Source: Nocardia sp. BSTN01 (GTDB taxonomy: Bacteria; Actinomycetota; Actinomycetes; Mycobacteriales; Mycobacteriaceae). Taken from it: 64,000 nucleotides of DNA. The number at the start of each line of letters is the position of its first letter. The stretch's first letter is position 1. The stretch is from contig NZ_JADKYP010000027.1 of assembly GCF_015354405.1 (NCBI RefSeq), positions 1 through 64,000 on the forward strand. Direction: 5' to 3'. Shown in pieces: positions 63,701-64,000 of this stretch. The position numbers and the translations under genes are program-made. The notes below the pieces were generated by a model that was not told the origin of the DNA, searched no databases, and worked only from the letters and a program-made list of their open reading frames with translations.

Positions 63701-64000
63701 GCTGCTCACCACACCGAAGATGCGCCACGCCAAGTGGATACCGAACGTGAACATCACGCACAGCCACTTCTCCGCGTCGTTGGCGGCCGCCTGCGCCTGG
63801 TCGGCCAGGGTGGCGGCGTCGTTACCGAGCTGAGCCGCGCCTTTTCCGTAGGAATGCAATGCCTCGCGCAGTCGGTCGGCCAGCTCGCCTACCGAATCTT
63901 CTTGCGCAAGAACAGCTTTGATTTCCCTGGAGTGCCCGTCCAGCTCCTCGCCACGTGCCCGGAGCTCGGCGGCCATCCGGCGCATCTCGGAGATGTCGGC
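35582..64000 (-). CDS. Giant modular ESX/polymorphic-toxin-like protein, at least 9,467 residues, 5' end outside window
   Basis: A single uninterrupted frame covers 28.4 kb. The first in-window ATG is at 63985, but the frame is open to the edge and the first residues look like the middle of a WXG100-like domain, so the real start is probably some tens of codons upstream. Residue numbers in the entries below count from that ATG. At least twenty modules follow one another and are described separately. They include a secretion-type N-terminus, a SecA-like ATPase, three papain-like domains, thirteen helix-turn-helix units, two GHKL ATPase domains, three zincins, a DUF1023 hydrolase and two MFS-like membrane domains. 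A recurring IG(S/A/H)(R/K/A)P linker separates many of them. No signal peptide, no housekeeping role and no dedicated immunity gene are seen. I infer a contact or ESX-dependent effector assembled by module shuffling; function is unproven. Confidence 0.9.
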   Translation of the reverse strand, partial: ADISEMRRMAAELRARGEELDGHSREIKAVLAQEDSVGELADRLREALHSYGKGAAQLGNDAATLADQAQAAANDAEKWLCVMFTFGIHLAWRIFGVVSSAAAAGPAGTAAAAPTVDAMLVEGRGEVTAMRAGLERAIQAGAAKAATRLAAAGPLQFAIMLGKAAALPVGVDAGVQALQVATGDRTADIIGSDGSNPTGVDLKSIEVAALAGIGGAAGGMLAGKFAPMVFPKIASSRLAMGLVHGTAGAISGLGAASMVAGWPQHYDQVLAPLLNGAFAGGVYSRGGAPARTVDGGGTFTPPDAFSAGHDGKAATPRRPVEVSAESKRAWEDAQNAWGPTAETTKTAGERGGARVEVEGQTAAAQPRPRSEQGASTAADGAGGRQSGQQVRPASSDAAAARSGTHSETATPGERPPAEKTVAAGKATAPLSVEAVGETSPPPKLPASPPRGVGEVHERAAAPGENSAQAKAGPSPAREHTAVADGAGNETSARPHPVAEGEAGSPPGARDEHESSGGGERSAPQRDATAEKSGPESPEHSGRTETDGAETPVAEKHPSSVHDEQSVPTADHDSLADAAGLPRSDRDKAVDLLIDFHQASAEHVPESQRLSNLPDDVLMAGLHSGDEHQSLLATMEIIRRGTISEKVPGGMVLRVEQAEAVYAMKSRPVEMKPGEGKSLVFMAGAIQRAVQHDSVLLVTTTDGLANREVSTYRKLLTGDEEFADMQNVLGKFGIDVFRADQQHGFGPITTGRPAIVVATGETVGHLCNAGIKPPRHALIDEMDGIIDRGERQFLRSEGVEQAAPEATAKQVFDAHDFLTEALAKGALSHEDFGLRRISEEIGEHADGSPEVMYWYDGQPELTPEGRAKVEALPGGKDWLDGMGASRLETAAHAEFLVREGVHYEMDAGKIVIIDQAEHGLQRNPKTSSESRWSAEPGKASLAQAIEAKEFRAAEARGEKADAHRIVVRADAESAKRIDSVEIYRVGGESFFDEVTGASGTLTDLNPVLNKIYGLQEAHEVGRSQTHRLVEGQHDVVESTHAKLRAIAEYANEMRAGGEGRFQEILCHRNDLVARQVEALVRAGVPREAIEAVDAKRIIGWGADWEAQLQKVFDEAGEQGKILVINKQGQRGVDISVSEAVKVKGGMHVWMTEAPEQSYIHEQAKNRTARNGQRGSAQVVMSTQDALIRNAMHLRGVREAVVHYEQAVAAHQADPTAQTHDAVVAASHAVREMAPELQQRALRHSTAEFIRHHAFSTGNVPLTLAEAETGLYGEPDFTRPDEPADQARRLAGLLGIPAPAVANQIAELERNGATDPVRELLNRAGLAPATAEALRQQVEATAPAKARERAGLSDVDALIEIMKWRNQLADELGMPSADIEGAEGMRMLDPLLTEARGALAAALGYPAAGITPVIARDILGEAVGDHLTAMNTGHAVGNDIDSAAVVPGPVSRDADISDIQSAESHNPDVQAAADRDANAENADSRDVAAGADADIVAAASQYLATSTLLDLVVQIHRRSPNSCVNNAVTGMRVLCPDNPRRFEMPAASLGGHGRDVVRKVFGATLQKRDSLEQAAESLKSRPGGISVLVYKWKDTRASGSADADDHMVLLINDSDSIDEPNLVVVDLAASRDGDTTNDYGPRDLRNRRAMLNKAVGFDEWRREQHRFIDRMPVEKRLFETIEFDRDGNLVTDSRRGAPAAEARQPSRQVVAPDPTMDEFDAIVAGLSDLGTAMPIRLDAAETVSNDPRRDERIEVGRRPYEGPAPIAAEDQTGAALGSIGSRPSENAANQPAQHTANALNRARGEWITARRHDKGRRDGANMTAADLARAIGVNRSTMSRIEQGSTRPRPGLFVKIGRALGVPRSDFVDAAGNFYPDADFDLHPAAYPLDAPGRWISAMLNDRDMSWERLAEAGAINAKYLSSIGKGEVVPGAAVFRSLCQALDLGREAIDTATGHFFPAATTDLDPTAYAPGEQGLWLRAHRGERGMSREDLAGAAGIRTEHLRSIERAEQNLGAADFRSLCQALDLGREAIDTATGHFFPAATTDLDPTAYALGEHGLWLRAHRNDRRVSQEELAQAAGISTIHLRSIEAGDRDPGVVVFLSLCDALNIEAEATHRAAGRFFPDARLDLGWAAYAPTEQGLWFRALRYHYLLQRSDVAADTGLSEKYIGQIERGERVPSRRIFRLLGSELGISPIDLDAAEDHFFASAPADQPGLRFDDIAAGDEAQAELVERQIVELLDGWSDPAYVRDIAAAVGASIRWGQGPISLRVELDADAVNVDLIDITGDNSYVRVEWRLGRTPDSVERAAEPPVERSSGEIDLDRLMEMFGESEPEEIPPYQREVRRIRNAVEGRLLEYEADISADLVDSIMRAVSELVTNAKKHLYSNASSAGLAPEEVLDLAIRGAGDDYQVHLAVANDIVPGIAAKLPKWTADEQAVDREGGRGTQLVIAESTVAVRRITFANGKNTIEHSVEFHATPPTGAIATTHSRSATRRPATTRYATTGRFLRRSTQEPADAVPDHVVACAGSTIQAAWADGLDAALIAHQDAESWGELVTGLTTGLAEIADVDGALVERLDREIDSLLNSEDSRQSSVFVVERDGIAHAFYVTQLDGVLFVYDTNVPRIADPDLGGRTISRIRDRDTWQQFFRQSFPRVDRAFFAHFESTAGRLTPRPHKAGAVLAGTNAPVRGRSNGPESSTLQRAQEGDAAAFRELRERYGEKTFRRLLDALTPDTQPAADPEAVRRRTVAQYINAVVFRIAETRRWPVAAEEDTEPWILDVARLAARAWSGLSSRQRRIITEAVTSPSRDRTPLQQGAFGAFARAAQALVPRDVAPEIDEHYEAVPDAPAHGLTEHELRLIRMVAAGLSNDVIARRLDRSESRVKFYLKQVGDKLGDHGRVGIVSAARELGLLSDDDIAASLGKPSNLEPTTQEVLILARVADGMSNEAVATQLGLSPLTVKAHLARVGGKLGIGDRAGMVARAFHAGLIPVIDSGPGVDWSDAEREVLGLVAEGMSNKEIAVLLGLSPDQVKVRLNRIGVKLGIRDRAGMVGKALRTGGLVLPSDAADTGSGVFQGRDSLSETEARILGLVKQGKTNRQIAAAQGISPTTVNAYLIRIGLKLRTSGRAAAVEEAENRGIDLTGEPLEARSTPDDPASGENIGHRPIGSRPHDTEGADAAGPSEFLSATTVPDGFRPALSRALWGPQSSIESADAAAPDTESRNHSPRERSVLAVLDYVAGATSGFVASAVSEGLEASVVEAIRGLDPADLEAMLVDLGAARSDVEGVVARFTRIQRQGAIPSAAPSAVPDVDDYLVRVSAPDGSDSWRTRRLVRRIMENWAHAGEVGWPDTDQVDSAELLVSELAGNIARHAGTHGFVIAAVTEGPGGPVIRVGVRDYSRTLPAWRNPDGNVESGRGGRLLTMLATDYGVVEHVDGKTVWFELRGERPGDDRAGDDDLDRLSTLFPDLGDDSTAPPSGGPEGRIGSAPHSPRATGFPALLTEGLNSGVVRREALPKVQGVMVERVTFGNGYQSDREVYDKADDAAKQWLTSLIGGAMGAPVAATHPANDDPTVLYREIVPGRAANTVLPQGMSRAYDLGLVNDDPASEGFAAFGSVDRSYLDSASGELLGLLDAVTGTRRSTRHWNIGPDGEVTGGRTALDSEQAGPSPFATKFTRYVDGRPVWQGHGFPRTDITGMREQVSYLQDRLRDFSSAQEAMLLDTHSRVMTELGRAERYAVHTPEETVHVGGLSADAQAKARLVEEFNLNHPYFVITGFNHPRVPVDAVREILETLDDLLTRYRHAPDLVAHMSNIRELRIDFLADPGVNAETLKRGTRSKWMTLNLSRVADRAQALEDDLYDRSTGFHPASGRSYHDDVIHEFGHAIDHATGNRLSREVDGVLRRAWAALRIAALVAEPYEEWLERLPEAAFTDETKTTLRPPEAIAVGFAAVEIDGPVVGSPQWVIHQFVTILRPPEISPDLVVNLLAGETKSGTATTADQSGADDVIGSRPHDPEKTESADTDIPRSAPIGHDTDVYREYTRTKGGPRHEAIFALTAAIRSGEVPPHPSATSDISALSGREQQILKLLTERLSRLEIAELLGVTRSFVNTAVQRTVRKLGARSDAEAVAMTLGVLDRIPTSAAAAAGQADPVYVVNPPHIAAALSALPGLEREFTRAGLADPRGEFAAAGADYLRTLIEVAAYELSLDRGAIARAHLSAAFDAGIALLNRFPAVTEIRDMLAPLHRLRRRLIEDPSATATTSAELEDDRPTRRILDRTVSHLQTIGRTEPAVGFKPLAGQAQREVPTDTGTNAADGPIGHRPSDAAPAPLDVDQVLQWILDSPSTPVQWQPVGQVPDDVLLASAADTVDAEVRRAARTAPMRGQTTTTPRCAIAELTYTAGRLEKLTADDRRSPVRVPDAEAARIIELFGIGGREFAEYAGGRYREYTAADADTAPLAPLLEALENRGKPTTLALLTVEPHRSRRDRLDGHVLTLGVDENGELWVHEVRRNADDTLAFDPDGNVADHIHLGADAHARLAELQEPDGQGEGRIFHAITYKKDGQPELPLRRSDNWSNAEWEREPGPNTRLGQDQPEDNPYRVPNNPPATVVPVARIRTRLAELQAAEQKNAPATERIRQLTEFANAVEEMSDAAATMARTRAETVTETQRQSALATVSSIATAVEAAARDATRRDDAVRLLAGLDASAVPQAHLVYAALFEHMSDAARYADDVDAADEREFDRSARQYESMLKLTDWLDALIAVLERVSPKSRSQQYDSLISTIPHHVDPHAPDASPLQSWLMREAIRSADRSTELGQRAAVSEQRHRAAVAAVVGLDRLLSSADSPGGRPGSEPIGARPSRTEYDGAELVRKFHPEVDEFWKRLVEVVVLDENEEGSFIGPDGEPFTTGRGQNCFLILRSGKIVTTKDGSGEHPNLLYSYIETHADENERRIYNKIDGPSIVAGGGIWRLADGRPEIIMFFSGLFIEHATRSPKFWAQARHRLSQNFDLSTIFIEYDNLHVGGAWQNPPENEDNSAEKFIRSSNSFQDRPALSKKVAEHLRGGNEEFWFEVENVGFPHDGGLSIDAIVHPVLGEPAAVTIDIGRGDTPEIARYRHFDPGPEPERTVPAFRVVHETLTQWLGASGIAITAPIEGPTDVIGARPDQASGNRDDTVASAPTPWQQRPGGSFPAIGARPSNGAAPDGTEAFRRQPDGAPWSRRTRGRGKNAQSTATHRPTESPAAPSTENPLAQRAIATLTEYFGANATERTLVQTVDPDDVTGASTAHTEKVAQWWESLGTGAPNRSGLPQVQKELDLSDEQYDMLRACSWLIGNADGIPYSVRDRANRLAIEERIDQFLERRPDRLRRFRTTLTAAERAELRNLLHLRDQLPLIEKTAAGLTGGPRVQVVAFDPAAHGENGRVIVSIGDLDNAEIINMMANGFGSTTEMLYHRSGYAMSLNEMATLRADGAAVATIGYIGYHCPTDASVAVPRKAADGGDMLACDITAVHATRAHYAGRDGGAPMPRLFNAVGHSYGSTTTCYAGRGGRLAGVIDHVILTGSPGIGWAVRHADDFGVPVWVLGEPADPVAQLGSTALQEHRAGIDIGLGLAPTSAEFGATVLTTEVPAGPKFAVSRSDRLDRSVFKPHASYYLWHDWPRRIPARALDNIGWVAVGRGDLAEVRQPHAADRRGWLRARSTGRPGSSDRSEKSPGPPQSPTHPDEGADIGSRPRPSTSTPSRKGPPIGAAPTEYAVATPVRPDAYQPHMAEDVRVRKLIVRDGLFCDSDGTPHNSDDFEYFLIGVQPDDFRVVGPGDFPDDEVDDDSYDFVHPHDIVFCSYADPGDGPIGAGYWRRMVNGIPRETLLTCRAFPDTLEERVKFVMQTLHWLSEHGMDLAALNLSGTFHGTIFRLPAPLHSAAELISQDYAHPESVFACATTQFWVYPTVVESTPARLSVSLPVTLLNGTRVEHTITLTRHGDTITASFTEPTLSPVATEAAAAWTQLRSELIDPWLANSNVVATQDPGAIGAKPSTNTTGDGRPDATVSKRELLVVNKPFTKLLFGEKFLPGEFVNQIGTAAASSGLTYVLLGRGESTTTTAMAAAALWVPGAFELLAGYAADFWKPEKVVNSALWVGSAAATTAAGLVLADASHLGAALTAATLVEATAGTFYTGTFLNEMRNLLTKSQLDSGNRLITSTGSAAGITGSALGAGLAGVAPAAPFGLNALSYWGNLANVRGFVFPPRARRQPRNLFREIGDGVRALRREKFLTQHTAFATINNAAFAMMGLRTATVLTDAGLPGWALSAAATAPAVGGILSGFLPKALDRINATTFYPAALASMAGFFTLMASTTDPAVIASASLVDATVMAAAGNRVTKYAQDAFPDDLQGRAMSARRLFLKSGPALGFLGAAAVANAHGGQGSDAMAGIAAAATALTATGYSALLLVRRGRVSLRVITRGRGWLGRLSRARQAEPAEAERAATNATRPTETSDEPAHPAEDSRVYHRLLAQLGDPRTARDLAARAHARAEREQPPTDPDAAAEHLLHIADTIIAEHRSAMAQLDDVVGDQPAPRQQRLAPFQHGGVFFHNQPDEPQAGVGSDDVPAEPNPHRLTGSEIEIAHERGETERARVDLARALGVDPRVLRKRGALLQVLDQVQTELRLLDDEAWSRIRAENLPGWLGRALDREYRAQRAMSDGATAEELARLDADTRQLDADLPTILGQDQLAPGWRAADSDDKLHELRLLATRANAPQEIADLVDAAARFLGLARPTPPATDSPAAAAAHASIHTEQPDPGAIGAKPAPTTTGEGQAGHRIGWRQRRVSDDVEIARHNYHRPQTRAAVVAVLERTFEVLQGLFPEASLAQILETRNARENQLWGGMVPSWVSWDELRDRGNLRELMCALLNVMIRNAELRHGSTGFTLDEGIARLLNRPDWRDTASRLRLDQAALERVRNAFPQGWTITAADLREVRFTRMRNPGADAAFEEYEQRKEISRPRSEAEQRRRHLTSGDLAALGMELSPREFAGLIERPRVLRIEPLDLESVELRYNENGRVDTEWLESQLKSDDADVEYVVPTYVYDDRGKHVRDSQGHCLVASVQVHHHDGYIDPINAGRLDPARYTIELPWRQGSALVELDPDSDYFRSTLAESESPFTAGISGSATRMLARFRWLGVLGVAEDEFIRAMAAFILPHHHSVFEFEQGLRIEGASLAGDPTVPLRDGDLDAFFDAALRRFGPSERTGRSSTATDLDRPGEGSTDSSESPEVSSWWDRRDNVPDTFLPVLRIDELETGSEIPRDQRGMIDVEALESRLRTDDPTVFSVAVTYHQDERGSRIGETVHVHRRVGFVDRRNAHHLDPKRFVVPGAPGRHTPEARGEHDPKTPWNPRSAPTRPTVPVTSPRGRTPGIWVDENLADAPGRKNDPGMVFAADPNLGDEARAFGRRNEESTESRPAAGAQAGSATPWASIGAKPAAGRSERTAELPGAGSLESRAGIAHVPVSSDHLKVLLWICQGRTVPEITEALPDKGNASTYIRELASAFGIPTKRYLIAAEGARRGLVSVHAPLTDLREVLTPRQIVVLAHLSRGLSRREIADKLSVSIRTVDEHVERSLPRVESPSLVTAMPRIVGALDAFDEDELTRLAESASGPAALPGGGQTAGTRLSAEEATVLRLVGRGLTYSDIATETGMVVREVRRALARARRKVGDSSGRRAAALLEEQRARRAAGGELRAARDRVGSPVPTPDSETTPTAAEAQIPRRSAAGAPNAGQIPEIGDALDLPRGTTARADRTGLVAHLSKDPTIVFADDPRVGDDGHANPARRKGEQSNPDTTAAERAAAGAEANGSLLRLVRNSAEARTLFSGQLVAEIGTSASQNALTLLMMGIDPQTAAIVAGLSDVPRLVLAPYMGYLADTIEPTRMMNRAKWVMFGASAVAAATSGFQTPYLVPTLIGANLVNTAADTLYGPAAFRVNRAIIGSGERLQQGLSQYNAFVTNLSRTIGNSFAGALEPWLLFGFDSAASGVNVAGLRRIRELPPPPKQTEPQSFRDRLRQVFIPGFEALNQDKILRNYTWNLVVTNGYLGAQHFFFIHSLTAAGLSGGQTSAAFILPSIGGIIGNFFPKRWLSKVDIHKLLAAKYVGLTGMAASALITAVTNDPYIGGAGYAAGWVALGATGVRTNAYFSQNVPEDRLGRASSFLNVSRIAAYSLAGLAGGTLIANQGATPTAIGMTAAMGTITAGSVIRRFDVLGRARYLAASLGGTYETPATPIHHQVPTELAERSTREQLARAHVRSVDGRWVVDPAGRPAIPDGTYTVTFPTDDRGRPPLGAAPALRPNTGRRQPARGAVPPTRNEIADALDAAPRRVDADPAIGTVPGGVTPWSVTRFEPGRPRNPKQPHTERSGASHENPMPLQAGEATDRVAEDGEIGSAPRSKETSSDVPAPPPRSLVVGSAARMYAVATAQLPDEPTGYGATLDTTTEQAWIDAHNSSNRISPDTTKFYDLPNDVLSEHLRLAEIAVRFVHAALDSGTDISTDDFLEDLGSRIHNGRLQRHWRIATPEQRLPFDDPGYPEELREQHRRLARAARDSVVAAGAVDRAVADPFAACTTGAAVAAELWDRHAVDMFGIDIPGVTVELVRDLARAIHHLLTKYPHVQLLRIGFGPIPETRPLAVSDHVAGSGAGYPITRSITVSDIVAADRARFAAEWAAMIDSGRAVGAAEKPMLGLVRREFGYALNAATRRTAQRDAKTTLIDHHEGSHQGATAWLPSDAYAWSKSQFRHYGPGADGRLDGAAALAGAFSAMEHDPEDTSVGEQVLHNLLTTLAPQRQVGRDQLRQQLAAEYRPATPAEQQAKSAMAAALLADHGIEIIGLDNPGITAATAGDLIAGIRHMIARFPILDEVSKIRIAPGDIGEFGHASVDAVEFNEWWMAAPARMHDDAIAQLAAGRLRVDLDRVYFCLAVHELAHLLRRHLPDDAPGPYEVVRQYFRDRYGSNDIPALRAWMAEQFSSYGIRQEDGALDTQEAEAESVVAAEVDTLTPTEGEAVLHNKLSELAAAEAERRDSTPPEPRIGSRPSATAYAPEPDRLAAELLGFGPSFDYIDDLLRIAAGEQHGPAWIDSPDYWDWQLNWLGERGPRLSVLAAFSAAALEAEAALGLPNTSGRRLLLEQPRPRTPGELLPVYKYGTMWGGELEQPSGPDTAAHASAIGRVQRDLSLDELPQYPYLAMVAARPILQVDRDLTRKLLRPEEFRHFDPIPRDGVYGLNYPGCRALDRQTPAYFRARYAGDSLLPMIACRPVYDRFLNHWIEPYQLRHAMRLRDGFQGTTSVEGRIAQWFTSTVAEVLAAGPDAAPEILDDALRTQLRRTRPSTPANERLRLLAETTHELLGGDYDFGHYLRRRDHPETEGYIRTVRETVLRRHPAAAVARVPFLANIIDATGTGTALRTPNGSAGPTAPTGERHGGPVRESSPRPIRR
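36850..38640 (-). other. Giant protein: two zincin-like modules, first with lost metal site
   Basis: Both repeat the layout of zincin module 1: a G(I/L)D(I/N)PG(V/I)T helix, a strand, then the metal helix. In the first, the HExxH position reads VRREFGYAL (Arg8722, Tyr8726), so zinc binding should be lost. In the second it reads AVHELAHLLRR (His8955, Glu8956, His8959) and is intact. Confidence 0.65.
39220..40500 (-). other. Giant protein: MFS-transporter-like membrane module 2
   Basis: Residues about 7829-8256. The layout matches module 1: SGQLVAEIGTSASQNALTLL at the start, FRDRLRQVFIPGFEALNQDK in the middle and VPEDRLGRASSFLNVSRIAA near the end, with about 10-12 hydrophobic helices. The two are homologous but diverged. 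Confidence 0.75.
40840..41500 (-). other. Giant protein: three further LuxR-type HTH units
   Basis: A degenerate unit (SSDHLKVLLWICQGRTVPEI) is followed by two better ones (LTPRQIVVLAHLSRGLSRRE and LSAEEATVLRLVGRGLTYSD). The second has SIRTVDEHVER as recognition helix. This raises the LuxR-type count in the chain to eight. Confidence 0.75.
41890..43560 (-). other. Giant protein: unknown domain with internal duplication
   Basis: Residues about 6809-7366. Two copies of a unit are visible: VLRIEPLDLESVELRYNENG to RLDPARYTIEL (about 42640-42910) and VLRIDELETGSEIPRDQRG to HLDPKRFVV (about 41910-42160). Both contain LESxLxxDDxxV and a YxDxRG turn. The rest is helical. No family is recognised. Confidence 0.5.
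43595..43622 (-). repeat. 28-bp linker repeat, copy 1
   Basis: Identical to 45911-45938, with further similarity upstream. It encodes the DPGAIGAKP linker. Confidence 0.95.
43640..44600 (-). other. Giant protein: helical hydrophilic stretch after MFS-like module 1
   Basis: Residues about 6463-6782 are charged and helical (AAEHLLHIADTIIAEHRSAM and ELRLLDDEAWSRIRAENL). No motif of known function is seen. Confidence 0.4.
44640..45880 (-). other. Giant protein: MFS-transporter-like membrane module 1
   Basis: Residues about 6036-6449. About 10-12 hydrophobic helices are seen with MFS features: GEFVNQIGTAAASSGLTYVL at the start, the central loop RNLFREIGDGVRALRREKFL, and FPDDLQGRAMSARRLFLKSG in the second half. 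Classic motif A is absent. It sits inside the giant chain with no stop or clear internal start. Confidence 0.75.
45911..45938 (-). repeat. 28-bp linker repeat, copy 2
   Basis: Same sequence as 43595-43622. The two copies bracket MFS-like module 1 and its helical tail, so recombination between them would delete or exchange that block in frame. Confidence 0.95.
45980..46780 (-). other. Giant protein: unknown module between hydrolase and MFS-like domain
   Basis: Residues about 5736-6003. An acidic N-terminal part (VGPGDFPDDEVDDDSYDF) is followed by FVMQTLHWLSEHGMDLAALN and a beta-rich end that looks like a small immunity-type or SMI1-like fold. No family is recognised. Confidence 0.4.
47000..48260 (-). 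other. Giant protein: DUF1023-type alpha/beta hydrolase module
   Basis: Residues about 5243-5663. Nucleophile Ser5529 lies in NAVGHSYGSTTTCYA, preceded by PRVQVVAFDP and VIVSIGDLDNA. An Asp follows in GEPADPVAQLG and a His in KPHASYYLWHDW. This matches DUF1023 hydrolases, which are common in actinobacterial secreted and ESX-linked proteins. Confidence 0.8.
48540..49430 (-). other. Giant protein: unknown domain with locally low GC
   Basis: Residues about 4853-5149. A hand count of 48841-49260 gives about 50% GC, far below the flanking DNA. The protein has an alpha/beta look (EGSFIGPDGEPFTTGRGQNC, EIIMFFSGLFIEHATR, STIFIEYDN). No family is recognised. The composition suggests a recently acquired module. 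Confidence 0.6.
49440..50200 (-). other. Giant protein: charged coiled-coil region
   Basis: Residues about 4596-4849 are helical and rich in Ala, Glu, Arg and Asp with heptad-like spacing (RTRLAELQAAEQKNAP and AVEEMSDAAATMARTRAE). No enzyme motif is seen; it is probably a spacer or oligomerisation region. Confidence 0.5.
50310..51790 (-). other. Giant protein: LuxR HTH, helical segment and papain-like domain 3
   Basis: A fifth LuxR HTH (SALSGREQQILKLLTERL, near 51630-51775) is followed by a helical stretch. Then comes a domain with Cys4387 in TTPRCAIAELTY and His4487 in LDGHVLTLGVDENGELWVHE. The third catalytic residue is not clear, so the papain-like call is weaker than for the first two. 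Confidence 0.5.
52040..53520 (-). other. Giant protein: zincin metallopeptidase-like module 1
   Basis: Residues about 3490-3983. The motif VIHEFGHAIDHATG gives HExxH with His3875, Glu3876 and His3879 and a further His three residues after the Asp. It is preceded by a strand ELRIDFL and a helical segment repeated in modules 2 and 3. A peptidase acting on host proteins or on this polyprotein is possible. Confidence 0.7.
53640..54100 (-). other. Giant protein: GHKL ATPase domain 2
   Basis: Residues about 3296-3449. The N-box reads ELLVSELAGNIARHAG, with a G-box NVESGRGGRLLTML and an RsbW-like ending KTVWFELRG. It is a second anti-sigma-kinase-like module, only distantly similar to the first. 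Confidence 0.7.
54570..55920 (-). other. Giant protein: sigma-like segment plus four tandem LuxR-type HTH units
   Basis: Residues about 2690-3139. A segment like RAQEGDAAAFRELRERYGEK and SSRQRRIITEA recalls sigma factor regions. It is followed by four LuxR HTH units: GLTEHELRLIRMVAAGLSN, TQEVLILARVADGMSNEAV, DAEREVLGLVAEGMSNKEI and TEARILGLVKQGKTNRQIA. Each ends in a VxxxLxRIGxKLG-like recognition helix. Confidence 0.85.
55960..56470 (-). other. Giant protein: papain-like cysteine domain 2
   Basis: Residues about 2506-2676. Cys2521 lies in VVACAGSTIQAAW, His2600 in DGIAHAFYVTQLDG and Asp2615 in FVYDTN. This C/H/D order and the HAFxV-DG-xxVYDTN ending are typical of papain-fold toxin or deamidase domains. 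Confidence 0.6.
56560..57010 (-). other. Giant protein: GHKL (histidine-kinase-like) ATPase domain 1
   Basis: Residues about 2326-2476. The N-box reads RAVSELVTNAKKH and a G-box-like loop reads REGGRGTQLVIAE. This resembles anti-sigma factor/RsbW-type kinases without a phosphorylated histidine domain. Confidence 0.65.
57846..57953 (-). repeat. 108-bp perfect direct repeat, copy A
   Basis: Identical to 58095-58202 and offset by 249 bp, exactly 83 codons, so it preserves the HTH frame. It encodes FRSLCQALDLGREAIDTATG and the following 16 residues, ending DLDPTAYA. Confidence 0.97.
58095..58202 (-). repeat. 108-bp perfect direct repeat, copy B
   Basis: Second copy of the repeat at 57846-57953. 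Perfect identity suggests a recent unit duplication or ongoing gene conversion within the XRE array. Confidence 0.97.
58900..60180 (-). other. Giant protein: helical spacer and papain-fold (Tox-PL-like) domain
   Basis: After an alpha-helical spacer (about 59500-60180), residues about 1496-1696 resemble the papain-fold glutamine deamidase/peptidase toxins. Candidate residues are Cys1516 in NSCVNNAVTG, His1599 in DDHMVLLIND and Asp1619 in VVVDLAAS. The order and the NxCVNxA context fit that family. Confidence 0.65.
60230..62290 (-). other. Giant protein: SecA-like ATPase module
   Basis: Residues about 566-1252. Motifs line up with the SecA motor: Walker A MKPGEGKSL (665-673; SecA MKTGEGKTL), Walker B LIDEMDGII with DEMD at 774-777, a motif-V-like stretch KQGQRGVDIS from 1120 (SecA GRGTDI), and a motif-VI-like NRTARNGQRGSA at 1159-1170 (SecA GRSGRQGDPGSS). 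The expected SecA C-terminal zinc tail is not seen. It may power unfolding or transport of other parts of the same protein. Confidence 0.75.
62290..63130 (-). other. Giant protein: disordered Ala/Pro/Glu-rich linker
   Basis: Residues about 286-566 are low complexity and rich in Ala, Gly, Glu, Pro, Ser and Arg with no hydrophobic core. This is a typical flexible spacer between a secretion domain and its payload. Confidence 0.7.
63130..64000 (-). other. Giant protein: N-terminal WXG100/CpnT-like helical domain
   Basis: Residues 1-285. Heptad-like helices (AAELRARGEELDGHSREIKA and AQLGNDAATLADQAQAAAND) lead into a hydrophobic helix (EKWLCVMFTFGIHLAWRIFG) and then small-residue segments (GIGGAAGGMLAGKF and GTAGAISGLGAASMVAGW). 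This layout resembles the N-terminal domain of CpnT-like and other ESX-associated actinobacterial toxins. It suggests type VII export. Confidence 0.65.

Overview
The window is very GC-rich, uses GTG starts and 4-bp start/stop overlaps, and several genes begin 6-8 bp after a TAGGCT/TAGCCT box. Its contents (a giant peptide synthetase, a mycobacterial-type FolA, an encapsulin plus DyP peroxidase pair, CobF, Ala-rich secreted proteins and an ESX/WXG100-like giant protein) suggest a mycolic-acid actinomycete, most likely Nocardia or a close relative. The genus is an inference; no rRNA or tRNA is present.

Left part (1-22.4 kb): the 3' end of a non-ribosomal peptide synthetase of more than 6,600 residues, with five C-A-T modules, an epimerase, a D-type C domain and a decayed, truncated adenylation domain. 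It has no thioesterase, so the peptide must be passed on or released elsewhere. An ABC ATPase and a 12-TM permease follow on the same strand.

Middle part (22.5-35.5 kb) holds ordinary single genes and small operons: a GDSL/SGNH hydrolase divergent from a MarR regulator with a well-defined operator/promoter; a 14-TM MFS exporter; a minus-strand run thyA-folA, cupin, DyP peroxidase, encapsulin, PH-like membrane protein, NUDIX hydrolase; then cobF, a secreted Ala-rich protein, an Fpg/Nei glycosylase, a type-B carboxylesterase and a DUF2630 protein. The encapsulin operon is complete, including the cargo-loading tail on the peroxidase.

Right part (35.6 kb to the end): one uninterrupted minus-strand reading frame of at least 9,467 codons, still open at the window edge. 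It begins in a WXG100/CpnT-like helical domain and then carries, in order, a disordered segment, a SecA-like ATPase, a papain-fold (Tox-PL-like) domain, five XRE helix-turn-helix (HTH) units, a GHKL ATPase domain, a second papain-like domain, four LuxR HTH units, a second GHKL domain, a zincin, another LuxR HTH, a third papain-like domain, a coiled coil, an AT-richer domain, a DUF1023 alpha/beta hydrolase, an unknown domain, an MFS-like membrane domain, a helical stretch, a duplicated domain, three more HTH units, a second MFS-like domain, two zincin-like domains (one with its metal site lost, one intact) and an unknown C-terminus. Many of these modules are separated by a recurring IG(S/A/H)(R/K/A)P linker (16 copies). 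This looks like a modular, recombination-built giant effector or polymorphic-toxin polyprotein and is the most unusual object in the window.
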